NCBI RefSeq assembly: GCF_014647315.1
Contig: NZ_BMOY01000005.1
Coordinates: 39,285 to 103,284, forward strand
Source of the DNA: Paenalicyclobacillus cellulosilyticus
GTDB taxonomy: Bacteria > Bacillota > Bacilli > Alicyclobacillales > Alicyclobacillaceae
DNA: 64,000 nt
Direction: 5' to 3'
In this document: positions 19,091 through 28,113 of the stretch, in pieces
How the letters are laid out: each line of letters begins with the position of its first letter
How positions within the stretch are numbered: position 1 is the first letter of the stretch
Notes under the pieces: generated by a model
Told to the model about the DNA's origin: nothing
Database searches by the model: none
What the model saw: the letters and a program-made list of their open reading frames with translations, nothing else
Made by a program: the position numbers and the translations under genes

Positions 19091-20644
19091 ATGGCGTTGC
19101 GACATGCGAGGGGAGCCGAGGAAGAGATCAAGGCGCGCGCGCAGGCGCGCATCGAGGAGATATCCGCCCTGCCCGTCTACCGAGGCAGGTCGGTGCCGCT
19201 CTTGACGGATCTTTACCAATTGACCATGATGTACGGCCACTTCCGTGCGGGCAAGCACCGCCAACGGGTGGTGTTCGACTTGTTCTATCGCGCCAACCCG
19301 TGCGGCAACGGCTTCGTCATCGCCGCCGGATTGGAACAGGTGGTCTGGTACCTCTATCACCTCCGGTTCGGTCCGGAGGAGATTGCGTACCTGCGCAGCT
19401 TGCGGCAGTTTCCGGAAGATTTTCTCACTTGGCTTGCTGAGTTCCGCTTCACAGGGGACCTGTACGCGGTGCCGGAAGGCACGGTCGTCTTCCCCAACGA
19501 GCCCATCCTGCGCTTTGAGGGGCCGCTGGCCGAAGTGCAGTTGGTCGAATCGGCGGTGCTCACGTTCATCAACCATCAGAGCCTCATCGCGACGAAGGCG
19601 CGGCGGATTGTGGAGGCGGCGCGCAGCGACCCGCGCCACCCGGACGCGCCCGTGCTCGAGATGGGGCTGCGCCGGGCGCAGAACATGGATGCGGCGGTGT
19701 TCGGGGCGCGCGCCGCGTACATCGCCGGTTGTGCAGGCACCAGCAACCTGTTGGCCGGTCAGTCGTTCGGGATCCCGGTGGTCGGCACGCAGGGGCACAG
19801 CTGGATCCAGAGCTTCCCAAGCGAGATCGATGCGTTCCGGGCTTACGCGGACGCGTTCCCGGACGCGACCACGCTCCTGGTGGACACGTACGACGTCCTG
19901 CGCAGCGGCATCCCCAACGCCATCACCGTCGCCAAGGAGCTGGAGGCGCGCGGGTACCGGCTGCGCGCGGTGCGCATCGACAGCGGCGACTTGGCGTATT
20001 TGTCGAAACGGGCGCGCGCCATGCTGGACGCCGCCGGGTTGTCGTACGTCGGGATCATCGCCTCGAGCGATCTCGATGAGCGCACCATCCGCGACCTCAT
20101 CCTGCAGGGTGCGGAGATCAACGCGTGGGGCGTGGGCACCCACCTCATCACCAGCTACGATTGCCCGGCGCTCGGCGGTGTGTTCAAGCTGGCCGCCAAG
20201 GAGGAGGACGGGGTCCTGCAGCCGTGCATCAAGGTGTCGGAAAATGCGGCGAAGGTGACCAATCCCGGAAAAAAGAAGGTGTTGCGCCTGTACGTGGACG
20301 GCCAGGCTTCCGCCGACCTCATCGCCCTTGACGATGAGCCGGACCTCAACCCTGCCGAGCCGCTGGAACTGTTCGATCCGGTTCACACATACAAGCGCAA
20401 GGTGATTCAGGATTATCAGGTGGAACCGCTGTTGGTCCCTGTGTTCCTCGGCGGCCAGTTGGTCTACGAGTTGCCGGACATCGCGGCCATCCGCCGGCGG
20501 GTGGAGGAGAGCCTGGCCAAGTTCTCGTCCGAGGTGCGCCGCCCCATCAATCCGCACATCTACCACGTGGATTTGTCGCTGCCGCTGTGGGAGTTGAAAC
20601 AGCGCCTGCTTCATCAGATGCGGCCGGTGCGGCCGCAAACGTGA
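19091..20644 (+). CDS. pncB: Nicotinate phosphoribosyltransferase
   Basis: Salvages nicotinate to nicotinate mononucleotide for NAD synthesis. The 517 residues fit the Bacillus-type enzyme. LLTDLYQLTMMYGHF near residue 37 is the N-terminal signature. EMGLRRAQNMDAAV contains the substrate region with the phosphorylated-histidine loop further on (VGTQGHSWIQSF). VRIDSGDLAYLS and INAWGVGTHLITSYD are the PRPP-binding elements. GGGAAGGGG precedes the ATG. ispH follows after 28 bases, probably on the same transcript. Confidence 0.97.
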   Translation: MALRHARGAEEEIKARAQARIEEISALPVYRGRSVPLLTDLYQLTMMYGHFRAGKHRQRVVFDLFYRANPCGNGFVIAAGLEQVVWYLYHLRFGPEEIAYLRSLRQFPEDFLTWLAEFRFTGDLYAVPEGTVVFPNEPILRFEGPLAEVQLVESAVLTFINHQSLIATKARRIVEAARSDPRHPDAPVLEMGLRRAQNMDAAVFGARAAYIAGCAGTSNLLAGQSFGIPVVGTQGHSWIQSFPSEIDAFRAYADAFPDATTLLVDTYDVLRSGIPNAITVAKELEARGYRLRAVRIDSGDLAYLSKRARAMLDAAGLSYVGIIASSDLDERTIRDLILQGAEINAWGVGTHLITSYDCPALGGVFKLAAKEEDGVLQPCIKVSENAAKVTNPGKKKVLRLYVDGQASADLIALDDEPDLNPAEPLELFDPVHTYKRKVIQDYQVEPLLVPVFLGGQLVYELPDIAAIRRRVEESLAKFSSEVRRPINPHIYHVDLSLPLWELKQRLLHQMRPVRPQT

Positions 20645-20672
20645 AGCAGGACGACGAAAGGCGGGATGACGG

Positions 20673-21614
20673 ATGGAGGTCATCAAGATCACCCCGCGCG
20701 GGTACTGCTACGGTGTCGTCGACGCGATGGTGTTGGCGCGGCGGGCTGCGGAAGACCCGGCGCTGCCGAGGCCGATTTACATCCTCGGCATGCTCGTCCA
20801 CAACCAGCACGTGGTCGACGCGTTTGCCCGGGAAGGCATCATCACCCTGGACGGGCCCAACCGTCTGGCCTTGTTGGAACAGGTGCAAGAAGGCACGGTC
20901 ATCTTCACGGCGCACGGGGTGTCGCCGGAAGTGAAACGCAGGGCCGCGGAACGGGGGCTGCACATCATCGACGCCACCTGCCCGGACGTCACCCGCACCC
21001 ACGACCTCATCCGGGAGAAAGTGGCGGCAGGTTACGAGATCGTGTATATCGGGCGCAAGGGCCACCCGGAACCGGAAGGGGCGTTGGGGGTCGCGCCGGG
21101 CCACGTCCACCTGGTGGAGAACCTGGATGATGTCGAGGCCTTGCACCTCGACGGCGCGAAGATCGCCGTCACCAACCAGACCACGATGAGCCAGTGGGAC
21201 ACCGCCGAGTTGATGGCAGCCGTTCGCCGCAAGTACCCGCAGGCGGAAGTCTACAACGAGATCTGCCTCGCCACCCAGATGCGTCAGCAGGCGGTGGCGG
21301 AGCAGGCGCGCGGGGCCGACTTGTGCATCGTCGTCGGCGATCCGCGCAGCAACAACTCCAACCGCCTGGCGCAGGTGGCGGAGGAGATCGCGGGGACGAA
21401 AGCGTACCGCGTGGCGGACGTCACCGAGATCCGGCCGGAGTGGCTGCGCGGCGTGCGCAAGGTGGCGGTGACGGCCGGCGCGTCGACACCCACGCCCATC
21501 ACGAACGAGGTCATCCGGTACCTGGAGCAGTTCGACGAGAACAATCCGGCCACGTGGACGCCCGTACGCACGGTGGACCCGGCGAAACTGCTCCCCGCCG
21601 CGCGCCGGCGTTGA
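20673..21614 (+). CDS. ispH: 4-hydroxy-3-methylbut-2-enyl diphosphate reductase
   Basis: Last step of the MEP isoprenoid pathway, making IPP and DMAPP with a [4Fe-4S] cluster. The 313-residue protein is close to Bacillus YqfP. The three cluster cysteines are in [10 protein letters not shown] (Cys12), IDATCPDVT (about 96) and [10 protein letters not shown] (about 195). FTAHGVSP has the substrate histidine, and [11 protein letters not shown] and AGASTPTPI form the diphosphate pocket. The protein needs an iron-sulfur cluster, so it depends on the suf system encoded 11 kb upstream. Confidence 0.98.
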   Translation: MEVIKITPRGYCYGVVDAMVLARRAAEDPALPRPIYILGMLVHNQHVVDAFAREGIITLDGPNRLALLEQVQEGTVIFTAHGVSPEVKRRAAERGLHIIDATCPDVTRTHDLIREKVAAGYEIVYIGRKGHPEPEGALGVAPGHVHLVENLDDVEALHLDGAKIAVTNQTTMSQWDTAELMAAVRRKYPQAEVYNEICLATQMRQQAVAEQARGADLCIVVGDPRSNNSNRLAQVAEEIAGTKAYRVADVTEIRPEWLRGVRKVAVTAGASTPTPITNEVIRYLEQFDENNPATWTPVRTVDPAKLLPAARRR

Positions 21615-21667
21615 AGCTGCTGGTGAAGCCGCTGGGCGTTGAAACCGCGGGCGCCCGGTTGAGCAAC

Positions 21668-22789
21668 TCACGGCGAACGGGCGCGGGGTGCGCGGTAGAT
21701 GGCGGCAAACCGTGCGGCGGTCCGGGTCCAGGTGAACGCCTGCGCGCGCGCCCGCGCCGCCTGCTGGAGCCGGCGCAGTTGGTCCGGGCGCCGCGCGAGC
21801 CGGATCAACGCGGCGGCGAACGCCTCGGGCTGCCGAAACTTGGCGACGAGCACGCCCGCGTCCCCCACCGCCTCGCGGATGCCGCCCTGTCGGCTCGCCA
21901 CCACCGCAAGGCCGGCCGCCATCGCCTCGACGTTCACCAGCCCGAACGCCTCCGGGCCTTGGGACGGGCAGACGAGCACGTCGTGTTGCCAGAGGTACGG
22001 GGGCAGGCGCGCAGGCGGCACAAAGCCGATCCAGCGGGCCGGCAGGCCGCGCAGCAACCGACGGATACGCGCGGCGTAGGCCCGCTCCCAGGGCGGGGCG
22101 CGCCCGATGATGGTTGCATGCACGGGGATGCCCAGGCGGTGGAGGCGGCGGACGGCCGTCAACAGCACATGCACCCCTTTTTGGCGGACGACCCGGCCAA
22201 CGTAGACGATGCGCAGCCGCGTGCGCCGCTTCGCAACATGGGCGTCCGGCGGCGCAAACCGGACGAGGTCCACCCCAGGGTGGATTACGACCGGGTGCCA
22301 TGCGGCGGTCCGGAGCCGGAAGCGGCGCGTCACCGCGCGCAGGAGAAACCGGCTGTTGAGCACCACAGCATCCGCGCTGCACAAGGCTTGCCGGGCAGCC
22401 ATGGGATGGATGTGGCGCGGGCCGAGAAAGGTCAGAGAGTGCAGATTGAGCAGGATGCGTGCGCGGGGAGCGAGCGCACGCAACGTGTTGACCCAGGCCG
22501 GCCGGTTCTCCACCTGGATCCAATCCGGTTCCCAGGCAGCGAGATAAGCTGCGGCGGCCGAAAGAAACGGAGCCCCGCCCGGCAGGTGCACCAACCGCCG
22601 CCCGTATTCCCCGCCGTGTTCAGGCGGGGCGTCCGCACCGCTTGCGGCCGGGCGGGGTGCGAGCAGTGTCACTTCGAGCCCCGGCATGGCCGCGAGCGCC
22701 CGGGTCAGGGCGTCCGCGTAGATCTGGACCGATCCGCCCCGCACGGGCGGCACCGGCAAGTCTTCCGGGGCCATCACGGCGATGCGCAT
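21668..22789 (-). CDS. GT4-family glycosyltransferase, spore coat (CotSA-like) type
   Basis: A 373-residue GT-B glycosyltransferase. The N-terminus RIAVMAPEDLPVPPVRGGSV is the acceptor-domain glycine loop. The donor domain has IVYVGRVVRQKGVHVLLTA and the nucleotide-sugar motif PSQGPEAFGLVNVEAMAAG, with the E-x7-E pair. It resembles the Bacillus spore-coat glycosyltransferase CotSA, and its divergent neighbour is a YheC/YheD coat-type gene, so a role in spore surface glycosylation is reasonable but unproved. GGAGGG lies five bases before ATG 22789. Confidence 0.88.
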   Translation of the reverse strand: MRIAVMAPEDLPVPPVRGGSVQIYADALTRALAAMPGLEVTLLAPRPAASGADAPPEHGGEYGRRLVHLPGGAPFLSAAAAYLAAWEPDWIQVENRPAWVNTLRALAPRARILLNLHSLTFLGPRHIHPMAARQALCSADAVVLNSRFLLRAVTRRFRLRTAAWHPVVIHPGVDLVRFAPPDAHVAKRRTRLRIVYVGRVVRQKGVHVLLTAVRRLHRLGIPVHATIIGRAPPWERAYAARIRRLLRGLPARWIGFVPPARLPPYLWQHDVLVCPSQGPEAFGLVNVEAMAAGLAVVASRQGGIREAVGDAGVLVAKFRQPEAFAAALIRLARRPDQLRRLQQAARARAQAFTWTRTAARFAAIYRAPRARSP

Positions 22790-22881
22790 GGTGACCCTCC
22801 TTTCCGGTTGGCCATCTTTCTTTGCTCTACCTTACGCGTTCCGGCCGGCCGCGGTGCGGCGAAACGGTGCGGCAGTGAGGC

Positions 22882-22919
22882 GAACCGGTTCATGCGAACC
22901 GGTTCATGTGAACCGGTTC
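22882..22919. promoter_or_regulatory. Three tandem 10-base palindromes in a divergent promoter region
   Basis: GAACCGGTTC occurs at 22882-22891, 22896-22905 and 22910-22919, a strict 14-base period, separated by ATGC and ATGT. They lie in the 214 bases between the divergent glycosyltransferase and YheC/D-type genes. Regular palindromes between divergent starts suggest a shared operator. A 14-base period is off helical phase (about 1.3 turns), so neighbouring sites would not face the same side of the helix. Confidence 0.75.
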
Positions 22920-23003
22920 ATCCGTGGCGATGGCGAGGCGATGGCCGCCTTGTCTGCATACGCTGAAGGGATCCATGGATCTCGCAGCGTGGGAGGGCCT
23001 TCT

Positions 23004-24125
23004 GTGATTGTCGCCATCACGGGGCAGGCGCCGGATGCCGGCCATCCGCGGCGCCGGCGGGCGTTTATGGCCTTGGCCGAAGCGTGTGTGCGCATCGGAT
23101 TGCCGCTCTGGGTCACCACCCCGGAGCGGATCGCATGGCGGGTGCGGCAATTTTCCGGTTGGCATTACCAACCTGGCGCGGGTTGGCGAACGGGCGTGGC
23201 AGCGCTGCAGCGCGCCGTGGTCTACGACGGCATGTACCTGGCGGATCTGCGCGCCTGCGCCGGCCGCTACCGGACTTTGTTGCGGCGCCTGGATGCTGAC
23301 CGCATTCCATGCTTCAATCCTGTGCTGCCCGCGAAGGACGTGTTGTACGCTTGGCTTGCCGCCGCGCAGGCGGACAGCACATTCTCCGTGCCGCGCACCT
23401 GGCCGGCGACCGGGCCGGGATCAGTGTTGCGGGCGCTCGCGCACGCACCTTGCGTCTGGTTCAAACCGACCGTCGGTTCCGGCGGCCGCAACATCGCCAG
23501 GGTGGAGCGCGTCGGTCCGGGACAGTACCGGGTGGTGGCACCGCGGTTTTTCGGCCATGCGCTGCACACGACATGGACGCGGGCGGGCATCATATCGTGG
23601 TCGGCGCGGGCATGCACAAGGCGGCGGTTCATGTTGCAAGAGGACTTGCCCCTCGTCTCCACCCGCGACGGAAGAAAGGTCGACTTCCGGGTGACGCTGC
23701 AGCGCGACGCGACGGGAGACTGGACGCTGACGGCGGTGACCGCGCGCGTCGCGGCCCGGGGTTCGGTGCTGACCAACCTCCACGCAGGCGGCACCGCGGT
23801 ATCGCTCACCGGCGGCGCTGCGGGGGATTGGCTGCAAGACACAGGTCTTGTGGTCGATCTCGCTCGCGTGGAGCGCGCGGCGTCGGCGGCGTGCCGGGCG
23901 CTGGCAGACCGCGTGCCGCGACTCGGTCTGCTCGGCGTGGATGTCGGCGTGACCCTGGATGGCACGGCGTACGTCTACGATTGCAACGGCCGGCCGGGAA
24001 GGGATATCCTGACCGATGCGGAGTTGGACGCATTCATGCACAAGCTGGCTGGGTTTGCTTCCTACCTGTGGCGTACGGCGTACGAGATACCGAGCCGGGC
24101 AGACGGCGAGGAATGCAGGGAGTGA
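23004..24125 (+). CDS. YheC/YheD family (ATP-grasp-like) endospore coat-associated protein
   Basis: A 373-residue protein of the family that includes Bacillus YheC and YheD, ATP-grasp-like proteins found on forespores. Visible elements are the lysine-containing ATP loop [18 protein letters not shown], the strand [20 protein letters not shown], and the metal-binding end [24 protein letters not shown] 23004 was chosen because GGGAGGG lies six bases before it; the open frame extends through the palindromes upstream, but that stretch is not protein-like. It is followed at once by the M24 peptidase. Confidence 0.88.
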   Translation: MIVAITGQAPDAGHPRRRRAFMALAEACVRIGLPLWVTTPERIAWRVRQFSGWHYQPGAGWRTGVAALQRAVVYDGMYLADLRACAGRYRTLLRRLDADRIPCFNPVLPAKDVLYAWLAAAQADSTFSVPRTWPATGPGSVLRALAHAPCVWFKPTVGSGGRNIARVERVGPGQYRVVAPRFFGHALHTTWTRAGIISWSARACTRRRFMLQEDLPLVSTRDGRKVDFRVTLQRDATGDWTLTAVTARVAARGSVLTNLHAGGTAVSLTGGAAGDWLQDTGLVVDLARVERAASAACRALADRVPRLGLLGVDVGVTLDGTAYVYDCNGRPGRDILTDAELDAFMHKLAGFASYLWRTAYEIPSRADGEECRE

Positions 24126-24130
24126 ACGGC

Positions 24131-25408
24131 ATGCAGGAACGAGATCGCGTCACAGCGGAAAGGAAAGACGCGAGGTCCTTCGCGGTGCGGCGGTCGCGTG
24201 TCCAGGCGGCGTTGGACGCGCGCGGCTGGGCGGCTGCCATCGTCACCTCGCCCGCGCACATCTACGGGCTCACCGGCGTCTGGTTGGAGAGCGGAGAGCG
24301 CCTCTCCGCCCTTGTCCTCAGTGCGCGCGGGGCTGCGTGGGCGGTGCACGCGATGTTTCAAGCGGAGGCTTCACCCGCAGCGGCGGAGGGGATTGCGCTC
24401 GTCATGTGGCGCGACGGGGACGACCCGTACGCCGCGCTCGACGCGGCGTGGGTTGCAGCCTGCACCGGCAGGCTTCCTGCGGATGGTGCGCCGGCCGGGG
24501 CGGGTCGTGGCGAGGACAGCGCCGCGCCTCTGTGTTCCGGGGAGCAGTCGGAAGCTTGGGCGGAAAAACGGTCGGAAGCATGGGCGGAAACGTCTCAGAC
24601 CGTCGCGGTGGACGGGCAATGGCCTTCCCGCCACCTGCTCGCGTGGCTTGGCCGCAAGGAGCGAGCGCCGCGCGTGGTGGTGGCGGACGACTTGCTCTAC
24701 GGGCTGCGGGCGGTCAAGGAAGCGGACGAGATTGCGCGCGTGCGTTACGCCTCGGCCCTCGCCGACCGCGTGATGGCACGCGTCCGCGAGGTGCTGTGTC
24801 CGGGGCGCAGCGAGCGGGACATCGCCCGCTGGTTGGCCGCGGTGTGGGAGGAAGAGGGGGCGGAAGGGTTGTCGTTTACGCCTATCGTCGCGGCGGGTCC
24901 GCACAGCGCCATGCCGCATCACGAACCGGACGCTTCCGTGCTCCCCGCAGGGCCGGCGGCGGTCATCGTCGATACGGGCGGCGTATGGCGGCGGTATTGC
25001 AGCGACATCACCCGCACCTTTTTCCTCGGCGAGCCGACGCGGGAGATGGTGGACGTTTACGAGTGTGTGCTGCGGGCGCAAGCGGCAGGCATCGCCGCCG
25101 CCCGTCCCGGCGTACCTGCCGAAGAAGTGGATGACGCAGTGCGGCAGGTGATTGAACGGGCGGGGTACGGTGCGTATTTCACGCACCGGACCGGACATGG
25201 CGTCGGCTTGGAGATTCACGAGCCTCCGTTTGTGGCCGCCGGGAACCAGGAACGGCTCATGCCCGGTATGGTGATGAGCATCGAACCGGGGATCTACCTG
25301 CCGGGACAGTTCGGTGTACGTGTCGAGGACTTGGTGCTCATCACCGACGAAGGAGCCGAAGTCCTCAACCGGGCGCCGAAGGCATTGGCGGACGTCATCC
25401 TGCGCTGA
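24131..25408 (+). CDS. M24 family metallopeptidase (Xaa-Pro peptidase type)
   Basis: A 425-residue two-domain peptidase. Residues 1-190 are the creatinase-like N-domain. The pita-bread C-domain has all five metal ligands: Asp in IVDTGGVW, Asp in CSDITRTF, His in [13 protein letters not shown], Glu in [13 protein letters not shown] and Glu in [10 protein letters not shown]. It should release an N-terminal residue before proline. A linker near residues 139-155 has a tandem repeat of SEAWAE encoded by a 24-base duplicated unit. The start ATG 24131 is preferred; ATG 24113 is possible. It is five bases after the YheC/D-type gene. Confidence 0.94.
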   Translation: MQERDRVTAERKDARSFAVRRSRVQAALDARGWAAAIVTSPAHIYGLTGVWLESGERLSALVLSARGAAWAVHAMFQAEASPAAAEGIALVMWRDGDDPYAALDAAWVAACTGRLPADGAPAGAGRGEDSAAPLCSGEQSEAWAEKRSEAWAETSQTVAVDGQWPSRHLLAWLGRKERAPRVVVADDLLYGLRAVKEADEIARVRYASALADRVMARVREVLCPGRSERDIARWLAAVWEEEGAEGLSFTPIVAAGPHSAMPHHEPDASVLPAGPAAVIVDTGGVWRRYCSDITRTFFLGEPTREMVDVYECVLRAQAAGIAAARPGVPAEEVDDAVRQVIERAGYGAYFTHRTGHGVGLEIHEPPFVAAGNQERLMPGMVMSIEPGIYLPGQFGVRVEDLVLITDEGAEVLNRAPKALADVILR

Positions 25409-25438
25409 CTTTACGGCGTGCATCCTGTTTTTACGGCA

Positions 25439-25888
25439 TCAAACCTGCTTCGCCTCGTGGACGGAGACGCGGACGAACAGCGTCTCGGCAATGACGATGG
25501 CTTGCACACGGACTTGGTACGGTGTGTCGTCCACGCGAAACGGCAATCCGTCGACCAGTTGATAGAGGATGGTGGCGTCGAGGGACTTGACCGGGTATCC
25601 GATGAGGAACGCCAGCCGGTGTTTGACCGACTGGATGGCGTGCACCTCGGCGAACGTGTCGGGGGCGCTCGCCTCGACTCGAATCCCTTGGACCCGCAAT
25701 TCCTGCGCCGGCTGGTCCATGATGCCGATGAGATTGTGGTATTCGCGCAACAGGCCGTCGTACTGCATGGTCAGCTCCGTCAGGTCGAGGGACAAGCGAT
25801 TGAGCCGCTGGCTTGCGACGGTGTTCATCGCCGCCGCGCCGGTGAGACCACCGACGGCGAACAGGGCCGCCGCTTTCGTCCACCTCAC
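25439..25888 (-). CDS. ytrI: Sporulation membrane protein YtrI-like
   Basis: A 149-residue protein with one N-terminal membrane segment (AAALFAVGGLTGAAAMNTVA), a coiled-coil stretch at about 28-60 (LNRLSLDLTELTMQYDGLLR) and a soluble C-terminal domain. This architecture, and its position directly after a YtrH-type gene, match the ytrHI pair that in Bacillus is transcribed by sigma-E in the mother cell and needed for efficient sporulation. Its start overlaps the ytrH stop by four bases. Confidence 0.85.
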   Translation of the reverse strand: MRWTKAAALFAVGGLTGAAAMNTVASQRLNRLSLDLTELTMQYDGLLREYHNLIGIMDQPAQELRVQGIRVEASAPDTFAEVHAIQSVKHRLAFLIGYPVKSLDATILYQLVDGLPFRVDDTPYQVRVQAIVIAETLFVRVSVHEAKQV

Positions 25889-26211
25889 TTCCCTTCACCG
25901 CCCGCCAGCCATGTGACCAGGATGAATCCGGTTTGACACCCGAAGAACGCTGCGATGATGTACATGAGCTGCTTGCCGACAGGCAGCCACGCCCGGCCGA
26001 GCACCCCCGTTTCGATGACGTGCAAGGTGTCCATCGTGCCGCCGAGGGTGCTGACCAAGGCCCAGAGTTTCAGTTGTTCCGCCAGTCTGACCATCATGGT
26101 CGCCGGGGGCAGTGACACCAGCACGGCGGCGATACCCCCGACCATTGCCCCACCGATGACCGATCCCATGGCCACAAAAAAGTACACTGTGAGGTTCGCC
26201 CAAAACGACAT
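25885..26211 (-). CDS. ytrH: Sporulation protein YtrH-like
   Basis: A 108-residue integral membrane protein of the YtrH family. Three hydrophobic segments are visible: YFFVAMGSVIGGAMVGGIAA, WALVSTLGGTMDTLHVIET and LMYIIAAFFGCQTGFILVTW. The start ATG 26211 begins MSFWANLTVYFF; the longer open frame upstream is not conserved in character. It is coupled to ytrI through an ATGA overlap. Expected to be made in the mother cell during sporulation. Confidence 0.87.
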   Translation of the reverse strand: MSFWANLTVYFFVAMGSVIGGAMVGGIAAVLVSLPPATMMVRLAEQLKLWALVSTLGGTMDTLHVIETGVLGRAWLPVGKQLMYIIAAFFGCQTGFILVTWLAGGEGK

Positions 26212-26315
26212 GGCCGAGCCACCGTCCTGTACCGGAGCGTTCACTCCAACGTATGAGACAGGCCGGTGAATGATGCTGCGCACGCTGCTGTGCGGGCTTC
26301 GGCAGCCCCGCAACG

Positions 26316-27125
26316 TCAATCTTCCGTGCGGGGATGGGCGGGATTGCAGGGAGGAGCGGGCAAGGTCCCGGCCCTTGCCAGTTGATGCAGGTAATAGCAC
26401 TCCTCGCGGGCCATGTGGTCAGGCATGATGGCGTCCAGGGAAGCCAGCAGGGCGTCGGAGAGTTCGAGATCGCGGATCTCATCGAGAAAGGCTCGAAACA
26501 AGCCGATTTCTAACGCAGCCTGGTGGTTGAGCCGCGCAAGGGCAGGGAACGTTTGCAGTTGTGTGCGCAGATACCCGGCGGTTTCGACAGCCTTCAAATA
26601 GTATGTCTCAAAGTGGGACGTGAATTGCCGAGCTTTGGCGATGAGGTCCTTCTCCGTGCCATCGAACAGGTTGGCAAGCGTGGCGGCGTGACCGGCGGCG
26701 TCGAGCAACCACAGCAGGTGGTGGTGCACTGGGTGCGCCGGCGGGGGTTCCTGTCCTTGGGTGAGGTGCGCCAGGATGCGCAGGTACTCTTCGTTCTCGT
26801 TGACCATATGGTTGAGGAACGTCGGTGGCAACTGCATGTGGATCTCGTCTTGCAGGTGACGGCGCAGCAGGTGAAGCTTGAATGCACAGAGGTGCTGGGC
26901 TACCGTCAGCGCCTGGCGCGACAGGTCGAGCGGGTCTGAACCGCCGGGTGCACGGGCTTGTGAGAGCAAACTGTCGAACGTGTCGATGAACTGCCTGGCT
27001 CGCGCGATTTCGGCTGTCTCCCTGGGGGACAGTGCGTCATAGATGAAACGGGCGTGATCGCCAAGGACTTGGAGCCAGAACGCGTGCTCAGCGAGGGCGA
27101 CCGCCCTGAAGTTCGACTGGGTCAT
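26316..27125 (-). CDS. DUF2935 family protein (ferritin-like helical metal-binding fold)
   Basis: A 269-residue all-helical protein with two related halves. Each begins with a histidine-containing helix: LAEHAFWLQVLGDHARFIYD (residues 11-30) and ALEIGLFRAFLDEIRDLELS (about 205-224). Further conserved acidic and histidine residues are ENEEYLRILAHL and MAREECYYLHQL. DUF2935 proteins of bacilli adopt a ferritin-like bundle that binds metal; their role is unknown. Single gene, with AGAGAGAGGTG before the ATG. Confidence 0.85.
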   Translation of the reverse strand: MTQSNFRAVALAEHAFWLQVLGDHARFIYDALSPRETAEIARARQFIDTFDSLLSQARAPGGSDPLDLSRQALTVAQHLCAFKLHLLRRHLQDEIHMQLPPTFLNHMVNENEEYLRILAHLTQGQEPPPAHPVHHHLLWLLDAAGHAATLANLFDGTEKDLIAKARQFTSHFETYYLKAVETAGYLRTQLQTFPALARLNHQAALEIGLFRAFLDEIRDLELSDALLASLDAIMPDHMAREECYYLHQLARAGTLPAPPCNPAHPRTED

Positions 27126-27371
27126 GCCATGACACCTCTCTCTCGTGACAGCTTATGTCGTCGGCGCAAAGAGGGTGTCTGCCTAAAAAATCGAGCAGAA
27201 CTGTGGGCTGCGCGTCACCGCGGTCCCGGTTGTGCGTACATCCCATCCGCTTGGCTGGACATGGTCTCGCATCCACCTGTGCCGTGGATCGTTCTCGATG
27301 TGATATGATCAGGATATCTCAGCCAGGGGTGTCATCCACAGCCAATCCCATGCCCAATGGAGGGGTGCACG

Positions 27372-27926
27372 ATGCCGAAGAAGGTCCTTCTCATCACCGG
27401 GGACGCGGTCGAGGCGCTGGAGGTGTACTATCCGTATTATCGGTTGCTGGAAGAAGGGGTCGAGGCCGTGATCGCGGCGCCGTCCGTGAAGAAGTTGCAC
27501 ACAGTGGTGCATGATTTTACAGGCTGGGACACGTACACGGAAAAACCGGGATATCTTATCGAGGCGCATGCAGCGTTCGAGCAGGTCCAGCCGGAGGTGT
27601 TCGACGGGCTCATCATTCCGGGCGGACGGGCGCCGGAGTATATCCGTTTGCATCCCGAGGTCCCGCGGATTGTCCGGCATTTCTTCGCAGCCGGCAAGCC
27701 GGTGGGGGCCATCTGTCATGCCGCACAGGTGCTGGAAGTGGTGCGCGACCTGTTGCAAGGCCGTGAAATGACGGCGTATATCGCCTGCAAACCGTCGGTG
27801 GAGGGTATGGGTGCCAGATACGTGGAGAAGACGCTGCACGTGGACGGCAACCTGGTCTCTGGTCACGCTTGGCCCGATCTGCCAGGGTTCATGCGGGAGT
27901 TTCTGCGCTTGCTCAATCACCGTTGA
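27372..27926 (+). CDS. DJ-1/PfpI family protein
   Basis: A 184-residue DJ-1/PfpI superfamily protein. It has the N-terminal strand KKVLLITGDAVEALEVYYPY, the oxyanion-hole glycine stretch GLIIPGGRAPEYIRLHPEV and the nucleophile elbow GAICHAAQVLE with its cysteine. His follows the cysteine, as in protease/glyoxalase-type members. The lack of a known partner leaves the reaction open: protease, deglycase or glyoxalase III have all been claimed for the family. GGAGGGG precedes ATG 27372. A terminator follows the gene. Confidence 0.93.
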   Translation: MPKKVLLITGDAVEALEVYYPYYRLLEEGVEAVIAAPSVKKLHTVVHDFTGWDTYTEKPGYLIEAHAAFEQVQPEVFDGLIIPGGRAPEYIRLHPEVPRIVRHFFAAGKPVGAICHAAQVLEVVRDLLQGREMTAYIACKPSVEGMGARYVEKTLHVDGNLVSGHAWPDLPGFMREFLRLLNHR

Positions 27927-27993
27927 TGTGAGCCTTGATGGGAGACCTGCCAAAGGTCACACCATGTCGACGGGAAGTTGGCTTCTGTCGTCG

Positions 27994-28033
27994 GGCGGCC
28001 CTGACCAACCGGAGCGGGCCGCCTGTTGTTTTC
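27994..28033 (+). terminator. Terminator after the DJ-1/PfpI gene
   Basis: Perfect arms GGCGGCCC (27994-28001) and GGGCCGCC (28016-28023) with a 14-base loop, followed by TGTTGTTTTCT. Confidence 0.75.
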
Positions 28034-28048
28034 TGCCTCTTGCATTCC

Positions 28049-28058
28049 AAAACGTTTT
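28049..28058. promoter_or_regulatory. LacI-type operator upstream of the lacI-family gene
   Basis: The perfect palindrome AAAACGTTTT with a central CG is typical of LacI/GalR-family sites. It lies 55 bases before the regulator start, so it may mediate autoregulation. The same 10-mer recurs at 29175-29184. Confidence 0.7.
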
Positions 28059-28113
28059 CAGGTACATTCAAGGCAAATAGAAAGAGAGATGTGCTAGGGA
28101 GAGGGGAGACAAC

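Noticed and set aside
22882..22919. CRISPR array
   Set aside because: Only three 10-base palindromes with four-base spacers. There are no unique spacers of 25-40 bases and no cas genes in the window.
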